From Pisaster brevispinus (Eukaryota; Echinodermata; Asteroidea; Forcipulatida; Asteriidae), in contig JAMKCF010000031.1 of NCBI GenBank assembly GCA_023634235.1, forward strand, positions 930,001 through 994,000: a stretch of 64,000 bases of DNA, in the 5' to 3' direction. Positions 1 to 14,790 of this stretch are shown piece after piece (the first letter of the stretch is position 1; every line of letters begins with the position of its first letter). The notes below the pieces were generated by a model. That model made no database searches and was not told the origin of the DNA. It saw only the letters and a program-made list of their open reading frames with translations. The translations under genes were made by a program, and so were the position numbers.

Positions 1-3000
1 ACTTTTTGCGGACACCTCCCCCGATGGTGCTGGTTCGAATTCGAAGACCGCAACGATTTTATTCCATGAATTTTTGAGGTTTTTTGGGCAACAAATATGG
101 CGTCACCTTTTGGTAAAAAGCTGCTAATTGCCTAGGTTTTGGGATTTGGCCATGTCCCCACACAGAAAAGGTCTTCAGGGAAGTCTAGTCTAGAAGGCTG
201 CACCGTCAAATCGCACTTTTATTTTCGACCCCAAAATTCAAAATGGCGACAGGGTACTACCTGTCAATTATTCCCAAAATTCGACCCCCGGTAACATGCC
301 GATTTTTGGCGATCACTTTTTGCGGACTCCTCCGCCGATGGTGCTGGTTCGAATTTGAAGACCGCAACGATTTTATTCCATGAATTATTGAGGTTTTTTG
401 GGCAACAAAGATGGCGTCACTTTTTGGTAAAAAGCTGCTAATTGCTTAGGTTTTTGGGATTTGGCCATGTCCCCACACAGAAAAGGTCTTCAGGAAAGTC
501 TAGTTTAGAATGCTGCACCGTCAAATCGCACTTTTATTTTCAACCCCAAAATTCAAAATGGCGACAGGGTACTACCTGTCAGTTATTCCCAAAATTCGAC
601 CCCCGGTAACATGCCGATTTTTGGCGATCACTTTTTGCGGACACCTCCGCCGATGGTGCTGGTTCGAATTTGAAGACCGCAACGATTTTATTCCATGAAT
701 TATTGAGGTTTTTTGGGCAACAAAGATGGCGTCACTTTTTGGTAGAAAGCTGCTAATTGCCCAGGTTTTGGGATTTGGCCATGTCCCCACACAGAAAAGG
801 TCTTCAGGGAAGTCTAGTCTAGAATGCTGCACCGTCAAATCGCACTTTTATTTTCGACCCCAAAATTCAAAATGGCGACAGGGTACTACCTGTCAATTAT
901 TCCCAAAATTCGACCCCCGGTAACATGCCGATTTTTGGCGATCACTTTTTGCGGACACCTCCGCCGATGGTGCTGGTTCGAATTTGAAGACCGCAACGAT
1001 TTTATTCCATGAATTATTGAGGTTTTTTGGGCAACAAAGATGGCGTCACTTTTTGGTAGAAAGGTCCTAATTGCCCAGGTTTTGGGATTTGGCCATAACC
1101 CCACACAGAAAAGGTCTTCAGGGAAGTCTAGTCTAGAATGCTGCACCGTCAAATCGCACTTTTATTTTCGACCCCAAAATTCAAAATGGCGACAGGGTAC
1201 TACCTGTCAATTATTCCCAAAATTCGACCCCCGGTAACATGCCGGTTTTCGGCGATCACTTTTTGCGGACACCTCCCCCGATTGTGCTGGTTCGAATTCG
1301 AAGACCGCAACGATTTTATTCCATGAATTTTTGAGGTTTTTTGGGCAACAAAGATGGCGTCACCTTTTGGTAAAAGCTGCTAATTGCCCAGGTTTTGGGA
1401 TTTGGCCATGTCCCCACACAGAAAAGGTCTTCAGGGAAGTCTAGTCTAGAATGCTGCACCGTCAAATCGCACTTTTATTTTCGACCCCAAAATTCAAAAT
1501 GGCGACAGGGTACAACCTGTCAATTATTCCCAAAATTCGACCCCCGGTAACATGGCGATTTTTGGCGATCACTTTTTGCGGACACCTCCGCCGATGGTGC
1601 TGGTTCGAATTTGAAGACCGCAACGATTTTATTCCATGAATTATTGAGGTTTTTTGGGCAATAAAGATGGCGTCACTTTTTGGTAGAAAGGTCCTAATTG
1701 CCCAGGTTTTGGGATTTGGCCATAACCCCACACAGAAAAGGTCTTCAGTGAAGTCTAGTCTAGAATGCTGCACCGTCAAATCGCACTTTTATTTTCGACC
1801 CCAAAATTCAAAATGGCGACAGGGTACTACCTGTCAATTATTCCCAAAATTCGACCCCCGGTAACATGCCGGTTTTCGGCGATCACTTTTTGCGGACACC
1901 TCCCCCGATGGTGCTGGTTCGAATTCGAAGACCGCAACGATTTTATTCCATGAATTATTGAGGTTTTTTGGGCAATAAAGATGGCGTCACTTTTTGGTAG
2001 AAAGCTGCTAATTGCCCAGGTTTTTGGGATTTGGCCATGTCCCCTCACAGAAAAGGTCTTCAGGGAAGTCTAGTCTAGAATGCTGCACCGTCAAATCGCA
2101 CTTTTATTTTCGACCCCAAAATTCAAAATGGCGACAGGGTACTACCTGTCAATTATTCCCAAAATTCGACCCCCGGTAACATGCCGATTTTTGGCGATCA
2201 CTTTTTGCGGACACCTCCGCCGATGGTGCTGGTTCGAATTTGAAGACCGCAACGATTTTATTCCATGAATTATTGAGGTTTTTTGGGCAACAAAGATGGC
2301 GTCACTTTTTGGTAGAAAGCTGCTAATTGCCCAGGTTTTGGGATTTGGCCATGTCCCCACACAGAAAAGGTCTTCAGGGAAGTCTAGTCTAGAATGCTGC
2401 ACCGTCAAATCGCACTTTTATTTTCGACCCCAAAATTCAAAATGGCGACAGGGTACTACCTGTCAATTATTCCCAAAATTCGACCCCCGGTAACATGCCG
2501 ATTTTTGGCGATCACTTTTTGCGGACACCTCCGCCGATGGTGCTGGTTCGAATTTGAAGACCGCAACGATTTTATTCCATGAATTATTGAGGTTTTTTAG
2601 GCAACAAAGATGGCGTCACTTTTTGGTAGAAAGCTCCTAATTGCCCAGGTTTTGGGTGAGGCCATGTCCCCACACAGAAAAGGTCTTCAGGGAAGTCTAG
2701 TTTAGAATGCTGCACCGTCAAATCGCACTTTTATTTTCAACCCCAAAATTCAAAATGGCGACAGGGTACTACCTGTCAATTATTCCCAAAATTCGACCCC
2801 CGGTAACATGCCGATTTTTGGCGATCACTTTTTGCGGACACCTCCGCCGATGGTGCTGGTTCGAATTTGAAGACCGCAACGATTTTATTCCATGAATTAT
2901 TGAGGTTTTTTAGGCTACAAAGATGGCGTCACTTTTTGGTAGAAAGCTCCTAATTGCCCAGGTTTTGGGTGAGGCCATGTCCCCACACAGAAAAGGTCTT

Positions 3001-4376
3001 CAGGGAAGTCTAGTTTAGAATGCTGCACCGTCAAATCGCACTTTTATTTTCAACCCCAAAATTCAAAATGGCGACAGGGTACTACCTGTCAATTATTCCA
3101 AAAATTCGACCACCGGTAACATGCCGATTTTTGGCAATCACTTTTTGCGGACACCTCCGCCGATGGTGCTGGTTCGAATTCGAAGACCGCAACGATTTTA
3201 TTCCATGAATTATTGAGGTTTTTTGGGCAACAAAGATGGCGTCACTTTTTGGTAGAAAGCTGCTAATTGCCCAGGTTTTGGGATTTCGCCATGTCCCCAC
3301 ACAGAAAAGGTCTTCAGGGAAATCTAGTCTAGAATGCTGCACCGTCAAATCGCACTTTTATTTTCAACCCCAAAATTCAAAATGGCGACAGGGTACTACC
3401 TGTCAATTATTCCAAAAATTCGACCCCCGGTAACATGCCGATTTTTGGCGATCACTTTTTGCAGACACCTCCGCCGATGGTGCTGGTTCGAATTTGAAGA
3501 CCGCAACGATTTTATTCCATGAATTATTGAGGTTTTTTAGGCTACAAAGATGGCGTCACTTTTTGGTAGAAAGGTCCTAATTGCCCAGGTTTTGGGTGAG
3601 GCCATGTCCCCACACAGAAAAGGTCTTCAGGGAAATCTAGTCTAGAATGCTGCACCGTCAAATCGCACTTTTATTTTCAACCCCAAAATTCAAAATGGCG
3701 ACAGGGTACTACCTGTCAATTATTCCCAAAATTCGACCACCGGTAACATGCCGATTTTTGGCAATCACTTTTTGCGGACACCTCCGCCGATGGTGCTGGT
3801 TCGAATTCGAAGACCGCAACGATTTTATTCCATGAATTATTGAGGTTTTTTGGGCAACAAAGATGGCGTCACTTTTTGGTAGTGAGCTGCTAATTGCCCA
3901 GGTTTTGGGATTTGGCCATGTCCCCACACAGAAAAGGTCTTCAGGGAAATCTAGTCTAGAATGCTGCACCGTCAAATCGCACTTTTATTTTCGACCCCAA
4001 AATTCAAAATGGCGACAGGGTACTACCTGTCAGTTATTCCCAAAATTCGACCCCCGGTAATATGCCGATTTTTGGCGATCACTTTTTGCGGACACCTCCG
4101 CCGATGGTGCTGGTTCGAATTCGAAGACCGCAACGATTTTATTCCATGAATTTTTGAGGTTTTTTGGGGCAACAAAGATGGCGTCACTTTTTGGTAGAAA
4201 GCTGCTAATTGCCCAGGTTTTTGGGATTTGGCCATGTCCCCACACATAAAAGGTCTTCAGGGAAGTCTAGTTTAGAATGCTGCACCGTCAAATTGCACTT
4301 TTATTTTCAACCCCAAAATTCAAAATGGCGACAGGGTACTACCTGTCAGTTATTCCCAAAATTCGACCCCCGGTAA

Positions 4377-4590
4377 CATGCCGATTTTTGGCGAGCACTT
4401 TTGGCGGACACATCCGCCGATGGTGCTGGTTCGAATTTGAAGACTTTTATTTTCGACCCCAAAATTCAAAATGGCGACAGGGTACTACCTGTCAATTATT
4501 CCCAAAATTCGACCCCCGGTAACATGGCGATTTTTGGCGATCACTTTTTGCGGACACCTCCGCCGATGGTGCTGGTTCGAATTTGAAGAC
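4377..4590. repeat. Satellite monomer with half-monomer deletion
   Basis: At 4440-4445 the sequence passes from GAAGAC straight into TTTTATTTTCGACC. About 168 bp is skipped, so the spacing of equivalent points is 460 bp instead of 628. The monomer carries TTTTATT in both the deleted-end and retained-end contexts, so deletion between short direct repeats is plausible. Confidence 0.85.
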
Positions 4591-5359
4591 CGCAACGATT
4601 TTATTCCATGAATTATTGAGGTTTTTTGGGCAATAAAGATGGCGTCACTTTTTGGTAGAAAGCTGCTAATTGCCAAGGTTTTGGGATTTGGCCATAACCC
4701 CACACAGAAAAGGTCTTCAGTGAAGTCTAGTCTAGAATGCTGCACCGTCAAATCGCACTTTTATTTTCGACCCCAAAATTCAAAATGGCGACAGGGTACT
4801 ACCTGTCAATTATTCCCAAAATTCGACCCCCGGTAACATGCCGGTTTTCGGCGATCACTTTTTGCGGACACCTCCCCCGATGGTGCTGGTTCGAATTCGA
4901 AGACCGCAACGATTTTATTCCATGAATTTTTGAGGTTTTTTGGGCAACAAATATGGCGTCACCTTTTGGTAAAAAGCTGCTAATTGCCTAGGTTTTGGGA
5001 TTCGGCCATGTCCCCACACAGAAAAGGTCTTCAGGGAAGTCTAGTCTAGAAGGCTGCACCGTCAAATCGCACTTTTATTTTCGACCCCAAAATTCAAAAT
5101 GGCGACAGGGTACTACCTGTCAATTATTCCCAAAATTCGACCCCCGGTAACATGCCGATTTTTGGCGATCACTTTTTGCGGACTCCTCCGCCGATGGTGC
5201 TGGTTCGAATTTGAAGACCGCAACGATTTTATTCCATGAATTATTGAGGTTTTTGGGGCAACAAAGATGGCGTCACTTTTTGGTAGAAAGCTGCTAATTG
5301 CCCAGGTTTTTGGGATTTGGCCATGTCCCCACACAGAAAAGGTCTTCAGGGAAGTCTAG

Positions 5360-8210
5360 TTTAGAATGCTGCACCGTCAAATCGCACTTTTATTTTCAAC
5401 CCCAAAATTCAAAATGGCGACAGGGTACTACCTGTCAGTTATTCCCAAAATTCGACCCCCGGTAACATGCCGATTTTTGGCGATCACTTTTTGCGGACAC
5501 CTCCGCCGATGGTGCTGGTTCGAATTTGAAGACCGCAACGATTTTATTCCATGAATTATTGAGGTTTTTTGGGCAACAAAGATGGCGTCACTTTTTGGTA
5601 GAAAGCTGCTAATTGCCCAGGTTTTGGGATTTGGCCATGTCCCCACACAGAAAAGGTCTTCAGGGAAGTCTAGTCTAGAATGCTGCACCGTCAAATCGCA
5701 CTTTTATTTTCGACCCTAAAATTCAAAATGGCGACAGGGTACTACCTGTCAATTATTCCCAAAATTCGACCCCCGATAACATGCCGATTTTTGGCGATCA
5801 CTTTTTGCAGACACCTCCGCCGATGGTGCTGGTTCGAATTTGAAGACCGCAACGATTTTATTCCATGAATTATTGAGGTTTTTTGGGCAACAAAGATGGC
5901 GTCACTTTTTGGTAGAAAGGTCCTAATTGCCCAGGTTTTGGGATTTGGCCATAACCCCACACAGAAAAGGTCTTCAGGGAAGTCTAGTCTAGAATGCTGC
6001 ACCGTCAAATCGCACTTTTATTTTCGACCCCAAAATTCAAAATGGCGACAGGGTACTACCTGTCAATTGTTCCCAAAATTCGACCCCCGTTAACATGGCG
6101 ATTTTTGGCGATCACTTTTTGCGGACACCTCCGCCGATGGTGCTGGTTCGAATTTGAAGACCGCAACGATTTTATTCCATGAATTATTGAGGTTTTTTGG
6201 GCAATAAAGATGGCGTCACTTTTTGGTAGAAAGGTCCTAATTGCCCAGGTTTTGGGATTTGGCCATAACCCCACACAGAAAAGGTCTTCAGTGAAGTCTA
6301 GTCTAGAATGCTGCACCGTCAAATCGCACTTTTATTTTCGACCCCAAAATTCAAAATGGCGACAGGGTACTACCTGTCAATTATTCCCAAAATTCGACCC
6401 CCGGTAACATGCCGGTTTTCGGCGATCACTTTTTGCGGACACCTCCGCCGATGGTGCTGGTTCGAATTCGAAGACCGCAACGATTTTATTCCATGAAATT
6501 TTGAGGTTTTTTGGGCAACAAAGATGGCGTCACCTTTTTCGTAAAAGCTGCTAATTGCCCAGGTTTTGGGATTCGGCCATGTCCCCACACAGAAAAGGTC
6601 TTCAGGGAAGTCTAGTCTAGAATGCTGCACCGTCAAATCGCACTTTTATTTTCGACCCCAAAATTCAAAATGGCGACAGGGTACTACCTGTCAATTATTC
6701 CCAAAATTCGACCCCCGGTAACATGGCGATTTTTGGCGATCACTTTTTGCGGACACCTCCGCCGATGGTGCTGGTTCGAATTTGAAGACCGCAACGATTT
6801 TATTCCATGAATTATTGAGGTTTTTTGGGCAATAAAGATGGCGTCACTTTTTGGTAGAAAGGTCATTATTGCCCAGGTTTTGGGATTTGGCCATAACCCC
6901 ACACAGAAAAGGTCTTCAGTGAAGTCTAGTCTAGAATGCTGCACCGTCAAATCGCACTTTTATTTTCGACCCCAAAATTCAAAATGGCGACAGGGTACTA
7001 CCTGTCAATTATTCCCAAAATTCGACCCCCGGTAACATGCCGGTTTTCGGCGATCACTTTTTGCGGACACCTCCCCCGATGGTGCTGGTTCGAATTCGAA
7101 GACCGCAACGATTTTATTCCATGAATTTTTGAGGTTTTTTGGGCAACAAATATGGCGTCATCTTTTGGTAAAAAGCTGCTAATTGCCTAGGTTTTGGGAT
7201 TTGGCCATGTCCCCACACAGAAAAGGTCTTCAGGGAAGTCTAGTCTAGAAGGCTGCACCGTCAAATCGCACTTTTATTTTCGACCCCAAAATTCAAAATG
7301 GCGACAGGGTACTACCTGTCAATTATTCCCAAAATTCGACCCCCGGTAACATGCCGATTTTTGCCGATCACTTTTTGCGGACTCCTCCGCCGATGGTGCT
7401 GGTTCGAATTTGAAGACCGATACGATTTTATTCAATGAATTATTGAGGTTTTTGGGGCAACAAAGATGGCGTCACTTTTTGGTAGAAAGCTGCTAATTGC
7501 CCAGGTTTTTGGGATTTGGCCATGTCCCCACACAGAAAAGGTCTTCAGGGAAGTCTAGTTTAGAATGCTGCACCGTCAAATCGCACTTTTATTTTCAACC
7601 CCAAAATTCAAAATGGCGACAGGGTACTACCTGTCAGTTATTCCCAAAATTCGACCCCCGGTAACATGCCGATTTTTGGCGATCACTTTTTGCGGACACC
7701 TCCGCCGATGGTGCTGGTTCGAATTTGAAGACCGCAACGATTTTATTCCATGAATTATTGAGGTTTTTTGGGCAACAAAGATGGCGTCACTTTTTGGTAG
7801 AAAACTGCTAATTGCCCAGGTTTTGGGATTTGGCCATGTCCCCACACAGAAAAGGTCTTCAGGGAAGTCTAGTCTAGAATGCTGCACCGTCAAATCGCAC
7901 TTTTATTTTCGACCCTAAAATTCAAAATGGCGACAGGGTACTACATGTCAATTATTCCCAAAATTCGACCCCCGATAACATGCCGATTTTTGGCGATCAC
8001 TTTTTGCAGACACCTCCGCCGATGGTGCTGGTTCGAATTTGAAGACCGCAACGATTTTATTCCATGAATTATTGAGGTTTTTTGGGCAACAAAGATGGCG
8101 TCACTTTTTGGTAGAAAGGTCCTAATTGCCCAGGTTTTGGGATTTGGCCATAACCCCACACAGAAAAGGTCTTCAGGGAAGTCTAGTCTAGAATGCTGCA
8201 CCGTCAAATC
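5360..8210. repeat. Higher-order repeat, offset 2,199 bp (7 monomers)
   Basis: Monomers at about 5366-6008 recur at 7565-8207. Both carry the rare CCCGATAACATG variant (5774 and 7973) followed by TTTTTGCAGACACC. The offset equals seven monomers plus one base. A seven-monomer unit also appears independently around 31-35 kb. Confidence 0.75.
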
Positions 8211-11200
8211 GCACTTTTATTTTCGACCCCGAAATTCAAAACGGCGACAGGGTACTACCTGTCAATTATTCCCAAAATTCGACCCCGGTAACATGCCGGT
8301 TTTCGGCGATCACTTTTTGCGGACACCTCCCTCGATGGTGCTGGTTCGAATTCGAAGACCGCAACGATTTTATTCCATGAATTTTTGAGGTTTTTTGGGC
8401 AACAAAGATGGCGTCACCTTTTGGTAAAAGCTGCTAATTCCCCAGGTTTTGGGATTTGGCCATGTCCCCACACAGAAAAGGTCTTCAGGGAAGTCTAGTC
8501 TAGAAGGCTGCACCGTCAAATCGCACTTTTATTTTCGACCCCAAAATTCAAAATGGCGACAGGGTACTACCTGTCAATTGTTCCCAAAATTCGACCACCG
8601 TTAACATGGAGATTTTTGGCGATCACTTTTTGCGGACACCTCCGCCGATGGTGCTGGTTCGAATTTGAAGACCGCAACGATTTTATTCCATGAATTATTG
8701 AGGTTTTTTGGGCAATAAAGATGGCGTCACTTTTTGGTAGAAAGGTCCTAATTGCCCAGGTTTTGGGATTTGGCCATAACCCCACACAGAAAAGGTCTTC
8801 AGTGAAGTCTAGTCTAGAATGCTGCACCGTCAAATCGCACTTTTATTTTCGACCCCAAAATTCAAAATGGCGACAGGGTACTACCTGTCAATTATTCCCA
8901 AAATTCGACCCCCGGTAACATGCCGGTTTTCGGCGATCACTTTTTGCGGACACCTCCGCCGATGGTGCTGGTTCGAATTCGAAGACCGCAACGATTTTAT
9001 TCCATGAAATTTTGAGGTTTTTTGGGCAACAAATATGGCGTCACCTTTTGGTAAAAAGCTGCTAATTGCCCAGGTTTGTGATTTGGCCATGTCCCCACAC
9101 AGAAAAGGTCTTCAGGGAAGTCTAGTCTAGAATGCTGCACCGTCAAATCGCACTTTTATTTTCGACCCCAAAATTCAAAATGGCGACCTGTCAATTATTC
9201 CCAAAATTCGTCCCCGGTAACATGGCGATTTTTGGTGATCACTTTTTGCGGACACCTCCGCTGATGGTGCTGGTTCGAATTCGAAGACCGCAACGATTTT
9301 ATTCCATGAATTATTGAGGTTTTTTGGGCAACAAAGATGGCGTCACTTTTTGGTAGAAAGCTGCTAATTGCCCAGGTTTTGGGATTTGGCCATGTCCCCA
9401 CACAGAAAAGGTCTTCAGGGAAATCTAGTCTAGAATGCTGCACCGTCAAATCGCACTTTTATTTTCGACCCCAAAATTCAAAATGGCGACAGGGTACTAC
9501 CTGTCAGTTATTCCCAAAATTCGACCCCGGTAATATGCCGATTTTTGGCGATCACTTTTTGCGGACACCTCCGCCGATGGTGCTGGTTGGAATTTGAAGA
9601 CCGCAACGATTTTATTCCATGAACTATTGAGGTTTTTTGGGCAACAAAGATGGCGTCACTTTTTGGTAGAAAGCTGCTAATTGCCCAGGTTTTGGGATTT
9701 GGCCATAACCCCACACAGAAAAGGTCTTCAGTGAAGTCTAGTCTAGAATGCTGCACCGTCAAATCGCACTTTTATTTTCGACCCCAAAATTCAAAATGGC
9801 GACAGGGTACTACCTGTCAATTATTCCCAAAATTCGACCCCCGGTAACATGCCGGTTTTCGGCGATCACTTTTTGCGGACACCTCCCCCGATGGTGCTGG
9901 TTCGAATTCGAAGACCGCAACGATTTTATTCCATGAATTTTTGAGGTTTTTTGGGCAACAAAGATGGCGTCACCTTTGGGTAAAAAGCTGCTAATTGCCC
10001 AGGTTTGGGGATTTGGCCATGTCCCCACACAGAAAAGGTCTTCAGGGAAGTCTAGTCTAGAAGGCTGCACCGTCAAATCGCACTTTTATTTTCGACCCCA
10101 AAATTCAAAATGGCGACAGGGTACTACCTGTCAATTATTCCCAAAATTCGACCCCCGGTAACATGCCGATTTTTGGCGATCACTTTTTGCGGACTCCTCC
10201 GCCGATGGTGCTGGTTCGAATTTGAAGACCGCAACGATTTTATTCCATGAATTATTGAGGTTTTTTGGGCAACAAAGATGGCGTCACTTTTTGGTAGAAA
10301 GCTGCTAATTGCCCAGGTTTTGGGATTTGGCCATGTCCCCACACAGAAAAGGTCTTCAGGGAAGTCTAGTCTAGAATGCTGCACCGTCAAATCGCACTTT
10401 TATTTTCGACCCCAAAATTCAAAATGGCGACAGGGTACTACCTGTCAATTATTCCCAAAATTCGACCCCCGGTAACATGGCGATTTTTGGCGATCACTTT
10501 TTGCGGACACCTCCGCCGAGGGTGCTGGTTCGAATTTGAAGAACGCTACGATTTTATTCCATGAATTATTGAGGTTTTTTGGGCAACAAAGATGGCGTCA
10601 CTTTTTGGTAGAAAGGTCCTAATTGCCCAGGTTTTGGGATTTGGCCATAACCCCACACAGAAAAGGTCTTCAGTGAAGTCTAGTCTAGAATGCTGCACCG
10701 TCAAATCGCACTTTTATTTTCGACCCCAAAATTCAAAATGGCGACAGGGTACTACCTGTCAATTATTCCCAAAATTCGACCCCCGGTAACATGCCGGTTT
10801 TCTGCGATCACTTTTTGCGGACACCTCCCCCGATGGTGCTGGTTCGTATTCGAAGACCGCAACGATTTTATTCCATGAATTTTTAAAGTTTTTTGGGCAA
10901 CAAAGATGGCGTCACTTTTTGGTAAAAGCTGCTAATTGCCCAGGTTTTGGGATTTGGCCATAACCCCACACAGAAAAGGTCTTCAGTGAAGTCTAGTCTA
11001 GAATGCTGCACCGTCAAATCGCACTTTTATTTTCGACCCCAAAATTCAAAATGGCGACAGGGTACTACCTGTCAATTATTCCCAAAATTCGACCCCCGGT
11101 AACATGCCGGTTTTCGGCGATCACTTTTTGCGGACACCTCCGCCGATGGTGCTGGTTCGAATTTGAAGACCGCAACGATTTTATTCCATGAATTTTTGAG

Positions 11201-14200
11201 GTTTTTTGGGCAACAAAGATGGCGTCACCTTTTGGTAAAAAGCTGCTAATTGCCCAGGTTTTGTGATTTGGCCATGTCCCCACACAGAAAAGGTCTTCAG
11301 GGAAGTCTAGTCTAGAAGGCTGCACCGTCAAATCGCACTTTTATTTTCGACCCCAAAATTCAAAATGGCGACAGGGTACTACCTGTCAATTATTCCCAAA
11401 ATTCGACCCCCGGTAACATGCCGGTTTTCGGCGATCACTTTTTGCGGACACCTCCCCCGATGGTGCTGGTTCGTATTCGAAGACCGCAACGATTTTATTC
11501 CATGAATTTTTAAGGTTTTTTGGGCAACAAAGATGGCGTCACTTTTTGGTAAAAAGCTGCTAATTGCCCAGGTTTTGGGATTTGGCCATAACCCCACACA
11601 GAAAAGGTCTTCAGTGAAGTCTAGTCTAGAATGCTGCACCGTCAAATCGCACTTTTATTTTCGACCCCAAAATTCAAAATGGCGACAGGGTACTACCTGT
11701 CAATTATTCCCAAAATTCGACCCCCGGTAACATGCCGGTTTTCGGCGATCACTTTTTGCGGACACCTCCGCCGATGGTGCTGGTTCGAATTTGAAGACCG
11801 CAACGATTTTATTCCATGAATTTTTGAGGTTTTTTGGGCAACAAAGATGGCGTCACCTTTTGGTAAAAAGCTGCTAATTGCCCAGGTTTTGTGATTTGGC
11901 CATGTCCCCACACAGAAAAGGTCTTCAGGGAAGTCTAGTCTAGAAGGCTGCACCGTCAAATCGCACTTTTATTTTCGACCCCAAAATTCAAAATGACGAC
12001 AGGGTACTACCTGTCAATTATTCCCAAAATTCGACCCCCGGTAACATGGCGATTTTTGGCGATCACTTTTTGCGGACTCCTCCGCCGATGGTGCTGGTTC
12101 GAATTTGAAGACCGCAACGATTTTATTCCATGAATTATTGAGGTTTTTGGGGCAACAAAGATGGCGTCACTTTTTGGTAGAAAGCTCCTAATTGCCCAGG
12201 TTTTGGGATTTGGCCATGTCCCCACACAGAAAAGGTCTTCAGGGAAGTCTAGTCTAGAATGCTGCACCGTCAAATCGCACTTTTATTTTCGACCCCAAAA
12301 TTCAAAATGGCGACAGGGTACTACCTGTCAATTATTCCCAAAATTCGACCCCCGGTAACATGCCGGTTTTCGGCGATCACTTTTTGCGGACACCTCCGCC
12401 GATGGTGCTGGTTCGAATTTGAAGACCGCAACGATTTTATTCCATGAATTTTTGAGGTTTTTTGGGCAACAAAGATGGCGTCACCTTTTGGTAAAAAGCT
12501 GCTAATTGCCCAGGTTTTGTGATTTGGCCATGTCCCCACACAGAAAAGGTCTTCAGGGAAGTCTAGTCTAGAAGGCTGCACCGTCAAATCGCACTTTTAT
12601 TTTCGACCCCAAAATTCAAAATGGCGACAGGGTACTACCTGTCAATTATTCCCAAAATTCGACCCCGGTAATATGCCGATTTTTGGCGATCACTTTTTGC
12701 GGACACCTCCGCCGATGGTGCTGGTTCGAATTTGAAGACCGCAACGATTTTATTCCATGAACTATTGAGGTTTTTTGGGCAACAAAGATGGCGTCACTTT
12801 TTGGTAGAAAGCTGCTAATTGCCCAGGTTTTGGGATTTGGCCATAACCCCACACAGAAAAGGTCTTCAGTGAAGTCTAGTCTAGAATGCTGCCCCGTCAA
12901 ATCGCACTTTTATTTTCGACCCCAAAATTCAAAATGGCGACAGGGTACTACCTGTCAATTATTCCCAAAATTCGACCCCCGGTAACATGCCGGTTTTCGG
13001 CGATCACTTTTTGCGGACACCTCCCCCGATGGTGCTGGTTCGAATTCGAAGACCGCAACGATTTTATTCCATGAATTTTTGAGGTTTTTTGGGCAACAAA
13101 GATGGCGTCACCTTTTGGTAAAAAGCTGCTAATTGCCCAGGTTTTGTGATTTGGCCATGTCCCCACACAGAAAAGGTCTTCAGGGAAGTCTAGTCTAGAA
13201 TGCTGCACCGTCAAATCGCACTTTTATTTTCGACCCCAAAATTCAAAATGGCGACCTGTCAATTATTCCCAAAATTCGTCCCCGGTAACATGGCGATTTT
13301 TGGTGATCACTTTTTGCGGACACCTCCGCTGATGGTGCTGGTTCGAATTCGAAGACCGCAACGATTTTATTCCATGAAATTTTGAGGTTTTTTGGGCAAC
13401 AAATATGGCGTCACCTTTTGGTAAAAAGCTGCTAATTGCCCAGGTTTTGGGATTTGGCCATAACCCCACACAGAAAAGGTCTTCAGTGAAGTCTAGTCTA
13501 GAATGCTGCACCGTCAAATCGCACTTTTATTTTCGACCCCAAAATTCAAAATGGCGACAGGGTACTACCTGTCAATTATTCCCAAAATTCGACCCCCGGT
13601 AACATGCCGGTTTTCGGCGATCACTTTTTGCGGACACCTCCGCCGATGGTGCTGGTTCGAATTTGAAGACCGCAACGATTTTATTCCATGAATTTTTGAG
13701 GTTTTTTGGGCAACAAAGATGGCGTCACCTTTTGGTAAAAAGCTGCTAATTGCCCAGGTTTTGTGATTTGGCCATGTCCCCACACAGAAAAGGTCTTCAG
13801 GGAAGTCTAGTCTAGAAGGCTGCACCGTCAAATCGCACTTTTATTTTCGACCCCAAAATTCAAAATGGCGACAGGGTACTACCTGTCAATTATTCCCAAA
13901 ATTCGACCCCGGTAATATGCCGATTTTTGGCGATCACTTTTTGCGGACACCTCCGCCGATGGTGCTGGTTCGAATTTGAAGACCGCAACGATTTTATTCC
14001 ATGAACTATTGAGGTTTTTTGGGCAACAAAGATGGCGTCACTTTTTGGTAGAAAGCTGCTAATTGCCCAGGTTTTGGGATTTGGCCATAACCCCACACAG
14101 AAAAGGTCTTCAGTGAAGTCTAGTCTAGAATGCTGCCCCGTCAAATCGCACTTTTATTTTCGACCCCAAAATTCAAAATGGCGACAGGGTACTACCTGTC

Positions 14201-14539
14201 AATTATTCCCAAAATTCGACCCCCGGTAACATGCCGGTTTTCGGCGATCACTTTTTGCGGACACCTCCCCCGATGGTGCTGGTTCGAATTCGAAGACCGC
14301 AACGATTTTATTCCATGAATTTTTGAGGTTTTTTGGGCAACAAAGATGGCGTCACCTTTTGGTAAAAAGCTGCTAATTGCCCAGGTTTTGTGATTTGGCC
14401 ATGTCCCCACACAGAAAAGGTCTTCAGGGAAGTCTAGTCTAGAATGCTGCACCGTCAAATCGCACTTTTATTTTCAACCCCAAAATTCAAAATGGCGACA
14501 GGGTACTACCTGTCAATTATTCCCAAAATTCGACCCCCG

Positions 14540-14790
14540 GTAACATGCCGGTTTTCTGCGATCACTTTTTGCGGACACCTCCCCCGATGGTGCTGGTTCG
14601 TATTCGAAGACCGCAACGATTTGCACTTTTATTTTCGACCCCAAAATTCAAAATGGCGACCTGTCAATTATTCCCAAAATTCGTCCCCGGTAACATGGCG
14701 ATTTTTGGTGATCACTTTTTGCGGACACCTCCGCTGATGGTGCTGGTTCGAATTCGAAGACCGCAACGATTTTATTCCATGAAATTTTGA
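14540..14790. repeat. Second, independent half-monomer deletion
   Basis: Near 14620 CGCAACGATTT joins directly to GCACTTTTATTTTCG, skipping nearly the same segment as the 4.44-kb deletion but with a different breakpoint. The retained piece is about 150 bp. Confidence 0.85.
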
